This document shows, in pieces, positions 59,656-64,000 of a stretch of 64,000 bases of DNA (the stretch's first letter is position 1; each line of letters opens with the position of its first letter). The notes under the pieces were generated by a model. That model was not told the DNA's origin, did not search any database, and saw only the letters and a list, made by a program, of their open reading frames with translations. This DNA comes from Undaria pinnatifida. Taxonomy: Eukaryota > Sar > Phaeophyceae > Laminariales > Alariaceae. Where the stretch lies: NCBI GenBank assembly GCA_012845835.1, contig JABAKD010000023.1:27321972-27385971 (forward strand), given 5' to 3'. The translations under genes and the position numbers were made by a program.

Positions 59656-60398
59656 GATAATTTAATGCTGTTTTAATAAGGGCAATAACCAAAAACGGGT
59701 ATACCCGGTCAATTTTCTGTCAAAAACAGGTACACTCAAAAAGCATGGTAAAAAACGCACTCCACGAGCCACGTGATTGCTCAACAGAAAACCGTACCTG
59801 ATTTTGATGGATAAAGTCCCTGGTATACCAATAAATGACCATTGTGCTTGGCTTTCACCCGTTTTTGGTTATATATAAGCCAATCAGATACCTTCATGTA
59901 TATTTCAAACCAATCAGAGGTCATACATTTATCCCCTCTGTACGAACGCCACTGCTGTAGCCTGGATGGAACGCCATCGTCGGGAATAAAGACCACGAGC
60001 CTTACAGCATCTTTCACATTCTTCCACATTGCACACCACGTCGTCTCTGTCACACGCATAGCTCCTCCTCCTCCAACGGACGAGCACCTCGCCACACAAA
60101 GCAGCTCGTTTCGCTCATCATACCTTCGTGTAGACTGTGTGTTTGGCAGCGCGAAATCGCTTCGTTCGGCTGCTGCGCGGGCGCATCTGGCAACCGGTGG
60201 CCATGTGTACTAGGGCTCCGAGAACAGGAGTGGGCGACAGAAGAATTACTCGTGCTCCGGGGCGGCCGTGCCACCGCCGAACCCGAACCCGAAGCAGGAC
60301 CGATCATATCAGCTTTTGCAATTTCTACTATGATCATGCTTTGCTTGTTTTTGAAGTGAATACAGTAGCAGCAAATGTTTGACGAATACTATAATAAT
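59656..60398. other. no recognisable gene
   Basis: AT-rich sequence with a CAAAAACGGGTATACCCGG/GTATACC-like dyad near 59690-59705, then mixed short frames at 59800-60380 on both strands. Nothing assignable. Confidence 0.35.
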
Positions 60399-60945
60399 TA
60401 GGGCTGTGAATCGGCACGACTTAAGTCGCCGACTAGATATTATTTGGACTAATAGTCAGTTGTGAAACGGAGGTGCTGACTTTCCGACTTATTGGTTTTC
60501 CTTAACCATAGGAAGGCTTTTAAGTGCGCGGTACAACTTTCAACGATAATTGCTGCGGGCTGCGGATACTTCTAACATGGCCTGTGACACTGCAGCGCAC
60601 AACGGGAGATTCGCACACACGCAAACATGGCGGAAACGCCCATTTTTATCGACGGTGCCGACGGCGTCAGCCTTGGCGCACGTCATGCCAACGCTGAGGG
60701 CAGAGTTTTCGTCGGCAACCAGCGACGTCGTGGCCATTATCGGCCCGCGGACCACCTTGTGAAATGCGCGCGACGCCGAAACGGTCCTTTACCGCGTGAA
60801 GAACGAGCAGAGGCATAGCAAGCCGCTCAGATCCAACAATGAGCTGTGGAAGTTTGTCATGGTATACCTCACGGACTCGCTCCATGGCAGAGCCGTGTGC
60901 AAGCTTTGCGAGGCGAACGGCGATTTCGCCGTTGCCCAGGTTAGG
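60399..60945 (+). mobile_element. 5' remnant of a hAT-type transposon
   Basis: A TAGGGCTGTGAATCGG start at 60399 resembles hAT terminal repeats, and a BED zinc finger remnant follows at 60764-60939. The 3' part is lost: an AGCTCAT minisatellite begins at about 60968. Without the right terminus no target duplication can be checked. Confidence 0.4.
60764..60939 (+). pseudogene. BED-type zinc finger remnant (hAT transposase N-terminus)
   Basis: After a stop at 60761, the frame reads KPLRSNNELWKFVMVYLTDS and HGRAVCKLCEANGDFAV. A Trp-x-(F/V) pair followed by a CxxC pair (CKLC) is the first half of the BED finger, the DNA-binding domain at the start of many hAT transposases (family knowledge). The expected His-x(3-5)-His half is missing: the frame meets CCCAG|GTTAGG, which could be a donor, and then the minisatellite. 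Upstream ATG frames at 60577 and 60627 are in other frames, so a frameshift or intron would be needed. Not an intact gene. Confidence 0.45.
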
Positions 60946-60967
60946 TGTGGGTCCGTTACTCGTTGTG

Positions 60968-61490
60968 TATAGCTCACGCGTTCAAAACATGTGCGGATGA
61001 GCTATCGCCTATAGCTCAAGCATTGAAAATATGTGCGCATCATGTAGCTCCTATAGCTCATCCAGGGCCAAACATGAGCTATCTCTTGTAGCTCGTATAG
61101 CTCATCCCGGGCAAACATGTGCAGATGAGCGATCGCCTATAGCTCTAGCCGAGGAAACATGTGCAGCTCATGTAGCTCATACAGCTCATTCCGGGACGAA
61201 TGAGCTAGCTCATGTAGCTCTTATAGCTCACCTTGGTGAAATATTTGTGGATGAGCTACCCTGTATAGCTCAAGCTTTGAAACATGTGCAGATGAGCTAT
61301 CGTCTATAGCTCCAGCTGGGAAAACATGTGCAGGTGGGCTATCGTCTATAGCTCAAGCCGGCAAAGTATGTGCAGATGAGCTGTCTTCTATAGCTTAAGC
61401 GTTCAAAACATGTGCAGATTATCTACCCTCTAAAGCTCACCCCATGAGCTAGCTCATGTACGTAGCTCATTGTAGCTCTTGCAGGGCATA
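60968..61490 (+). repeat. AGCTCAT minisatellite, array 2
   Basis: About eleven imperfect units of about 42 bp: AAAACATGTGCAGATGAGCT followed by ATCGTCTATAGCTCAAGC. The unit is rich in self-complementary words (AGCT, CATG, GAGCTAGCTC). Regular 42-bp spacing makes translated frames look repetitive (CADE..IA). Confidence 0.9.
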
Positions 61491-61574
61491 ACATGTAGGT
61501 GCTTAGATGTGTAGATGACCACACCAGGCCTCCGGGACGAGCGGGAATGTAGGTTATACAGCTCACCATCCAGG

Positions 61575-61927
61575 CTAAAAATTATCGTCGGTACGTGGGA
61601 CAGTATCGTACTCCCTTTCAACCTTAAAAAAAGTATACCTGGTATGCTGTAGCTGACAATAATACCGCGTACAACTAAGACCGTACTTACTACGTATATC
61701 ACAGCATTTGCATGATCTTTATTGAACACAGGACAACAACAGGAGTCAATGCGGTCATATTGACCACAGCAGCATTCGAAATCCTTGCATCCCCATCCCT
61801 TCATCACGGCTTCGCGTAGCCTACCACAACTACCACAAGGTGCAAACGAACAAAAAACGCCAGAGAAAGAAAAAGTCATGTGCATCGCCCAAAAGAATGC
61901 AAAAATGAGACGAACAAGCAGGTACAT
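61575..61927 (-). CDS. predicted small secreted cysteine-rich protein, two exons
   Basis: Exon 1 (61927-61691): ATG, then a hydrophobic signal-peptide-like start MYLLVRLIFAFFWAMHMTFS (residues 1-20), then ten cysteines in residues 26-65 including ECCCG and DSCCCP. It ends at GTA|GTAAGT, a perfect donor. A 68-bp intron ends in TTTTTTTAAG|. Exon 2 (61622-61575) encodes VEREYDTVPRTDDNF and a stop. Phase is 0 at the junction and the joined product is 94 residues. Signal peptide plus dense cysteines suggest an exported disulphide-rich protein (inference); I recognise no family. The intron contains one TACCTGGTA site on the plus strand (61636). Without transcript data the short second exon is the least certain part. 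Confidence 0.45.
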
Positions 61928-62489
61928 AACAACAACACAGAAGATCTACCGCCTGGAGCGCCTGCTCAGTTGAGAGAGCCGACAACTCTAATGGGAATGT
62001 GTTCGATGTTTCCGTTGAGGAACATGACCATCTCCGCGTAGGCCGTGGTTAAGCTCCTCCGGGAAACCCGTAATGAGACGCCCGGCGATGCTAAAGTCCT
62101 TCTCCAGGAGGACGGCAGAAGACACCGGCACAGAGAGCAGTACGCGAGTCACGCGGACCATGTGCGGGTAGATCGGCTGCCCCTCGTTGGCCCAAAACGA
62201 GAGCAGGTCATGCTAGGCGTGTTGCGTGGGGTTGTATGTGTATGCGTGCAACTCTTGTTTGTGGGTGGCAGGTGGCTCGATTGAGTTGAGTTGAGTTGTA
62301 CTTGGTCGGTTGGTGCATGGGCTTGGTTGATGGTTATGGTTGTGCTGAAAAACAAATCCACCGGTACTCTGTCTATCTATCTGGTATATTAAGAACAGAA
62401 AAAGCTCCGATCTCGCATATAAGAAAGGTATGGATGTTTGTGTTGTCATGGTGTGGTGTGTATGTGCTTGTACATGTGATTAGCAGCAG
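61928..62489. other. no recognisable gene; upstream side of the small minus-strand gene
   Basis: Should hold the promoter of the minus-strand gene at 61927. A GAGTTGAGTTGAGTTG run lies at 62282-62297. Frames are short and overlapping. Confidence 0.3.
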
Positions 62490-62960
62490 CTCATGACCTA
62501 GCTCATATATTGCTCTTATAGCTCACGACCTCAAAACATGCGCAGATGAGCTAACGTCTATAGCTCAAGCGTCGAAAACATGTGCAGATGAGCTATCGTC
62601 TACAGCTCAAGCTTTGAAAAATGTGCAGATGAGCTATCGACTATAGCTGGCCCTTTGAAAACATGTGCAGATGAGCTATCGCCTATAGCTCAAACATCGG
62701 AAACATGTGCGGGTCATGTAGCTCTTTTAGCTCATTCAGGGCCAACTGATCTAGCTCATGTAGCCCGTATAGCTCAACCTGGGCAAACATGTGCGGATGA
62801 GCTATCGGCTATAGCTCACCCTTCCAAAACATGTGCAGATGAGCTACCTTCTGTTGCTCAAGCCCGGAAAACATGTTCAGCTCATGTAGCCCCCGTAGCT
62901 AACCGGTGAGCTACCGTCGAAAAGAGCTAGCTCGAGCTGCGGTGAGCTGGTCCGCCCGGG
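62490..62960 (+). repeat. AGCTCAT minisatellite, array 3
   Basis: About nine units of the same 42-bp family in the same orientation as array 2 (for example AAACATGTGCAGATGAGCTA at 62572). It ends with GAGCTAGCTCGAGCTGCGGT and GGTCCGCCCGGGG, a terminus shared with array 1, so the family has a defined right edge. Confidence 0.9.
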
Positions 62961-63684
62961 GTGTAGAACATTGGTACTATTGATGAGTGAAACTACACCG
63001 CAAGTTTCTCTAGAGTATTATGAAATGCTTCTCTGATATTTTTGCATTTTTCATGCCAGGCAGTAGGTAAGTAATTTATGATATCAGGTACGATGTTGTT
63101 GCTGATTTTGAATTTAACGGAGATGATACATTGCATAAAATGTGCTCCTAAGATCCTACGAGGTAGTTATTGTTGAAGTGTATCTAAACCAGATCGTTAC
63201 GTTAGATATTGGTAATGCGTTACGTTTTAATGTTTGTACATCTTTTAAGCAAAAGGTTAATGCTCCCCATGACCCCATTCCCTGCCGGGCAACGATCTTC
63301 ACGGCATTCATGCCAGCAGCCCCCCACCCACTATGAATTTATATTTTGACGTTTCTGAGCAAAATGTTGAGGGACTTTCGAGAATTTTAACGTCCGCCCT
63401 TACGTTCTATTCAGGTATAATGCACAAATATTCCCAGGAATATTAGTGCACACTACCGTAATGGATTGTACTACACCGTATTTGATTATTTGTCTAGCGT
63501 AAACACTATAAATAAGAGATCGTGTTTAGTGATTTCATGGTGTATCATGTGTTTCATCAGTGAATCATGGATTTCATTTACAATAATAAAGTCTAAAATA
63601 TCGTATACATGTGTGTAGAGATATCGTTTCACATGGATCAAATCATTGGTCGGGTAATCCTTGGGTAACCCCACGTTTTTCACC
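62961..63684. other. no recognisable gene
   Basis: AT-rich unique sequence. A minus-strand frame (63989-63486) translates the CAACCA repeat and is rejected. Confidence 0.4.
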
Positions 63685-63812
63685 CACAACAACAAGAGCA
63701 ACAACAACCACAACCACACCAACCGCAACAACCACAACCACAACCACAACCACAACAGCCAACACAAATCAACCACCACCACAACCACAACCGCAAGAAC
63801 AAAAACACCTAT
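63685..63812 (+). repeat. CAACCA/CAACAA microsatellite
   Basis: AACAACCACAACCACAACCA-type repeats with some interruptions, about 125 bp. Translation gives Thr/Asn or Gln/Pro runs only. Confidence 0.9.
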
Positions 63813-64000
63813 CAAAAAGACAAATACATCAAACACACAACAGTTAGAGTCGCGCGTAAGGTGCTTGACGACCACAAAAATGAAATTCAAGATATGCACA
63901 ACAAAATTGTCAACCAAGACGAAATCTCGAGCAAGGCGACCGACCATCCGTTGAGGCTGAGAACATCTCGAGTTTAGAGCACACTGCAAATCGTCACCAG

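Noticed and set aside
60968..62960. AGCTCAT arrays considered as CRISPR-like repeats
   Set aside because: Repeats and 'spacers' are not distinct, units are imperfect throughout, and the context is eukaryotic with no cas-like genes.
63486..63989. 167-codon minus-strand frame
   Set aside because: Largely the reverse of the CAACCA microsatellite, giving Leu/Trp/Val runs.

Overview
This window looks like repeat-dominated nuclear DNA from a eukaryote. The recognisable coding pieces are split by GT-AG introns. The mobile elements are eukaryotic types: two LINE lineages, one LTR element, a mariner-like element and hAT-like elements. Much of the rest is satellite, minisatellite and homopolymer DNA. 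I see no bacterial operon, CRISPR array, rRNA gene or intact canonical tRNA gene. The species cannot be read from this window. A protist or alga with a repeat-rich genome, for example a stramenopile such as a brown alga, is my best guess with low certainty, based only on the mariner and LINE flavours and the divergent GCK/STE20-type kinase.

Layout. 1-2.4 kb: tRNA-like repeats, a GC-rich dispersed repeat, a 758-bp mariner-like element with perfect 31-bp inverted ends, a 33-bp tandem array and an ACGTATAC microsatellite. 2.4-12.1 kb: two copies of a dispersed repeat in opposite orientation (arms 2430-3860 and 7480-12056). The second arm is split by a complete 2.76-kb LTR retrotransposon (8039-10794) with a 5-bp target duplication; the first arm keeps the empty site. 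12.7-16.05 kb: a probable minus-strand spliced gene containing a nearly identical 930-bp tandem duplication. 18.3-20.1 kb: a degenerate array of tRNA-sized (about 71-84 bp) units, several with a B-box-like motif. 20.9-30.3 kb: LINE fragments, a 402-bp hAT-like MITE, a dispersed repeat ending in poly-C, and a 750-bp inverted-repeat structure between poly-C tracts. 31.1-33.1 kb: a large decayed LINE of a second lineage. 37.35-37.85 kb: two adjacent exons of an OSR1/SPAK (Fray)-like protein kinase, the best host-gene evidence. 41.8-44.4 kb: two satellites with units near 145-150 bp. 48.3-52.8 kb: an AGCT-rich minisatellite and a GCCGTGC-rich array. 52.8-55.8 kb: the longest copy of the first LINE lineage. 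55.8-57.5 kb: more poly-C-ended repeats, one nested in a GCCGTGC repeat. 58.8-64 kb: a MITE-like insertion, a hAT remnant with a BED zinc finger, two more AGCT arrays and a probable small secreted cysteine-rich protein gene (61575-61927, minus).

How the parts relate. I do not see a multi-gene functional system. The interest is in the mobile DNA. A LINE lineage and a short repeat share the same 3' terminus (TGAGTACCCC) and end in poly-C, which suggests a LINE/SINE pairing. hAT-like inverted ends and 8-bp target duplications occur in the same window as a BED-finger remnant. The imperfect palindrome TACCWGGTA occurs at least 17 times against about 0.5 expected by chance, spread over unrelated sequence types. 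All calls are by eye: repeat boundaries are approximate and splice sites are predictions.
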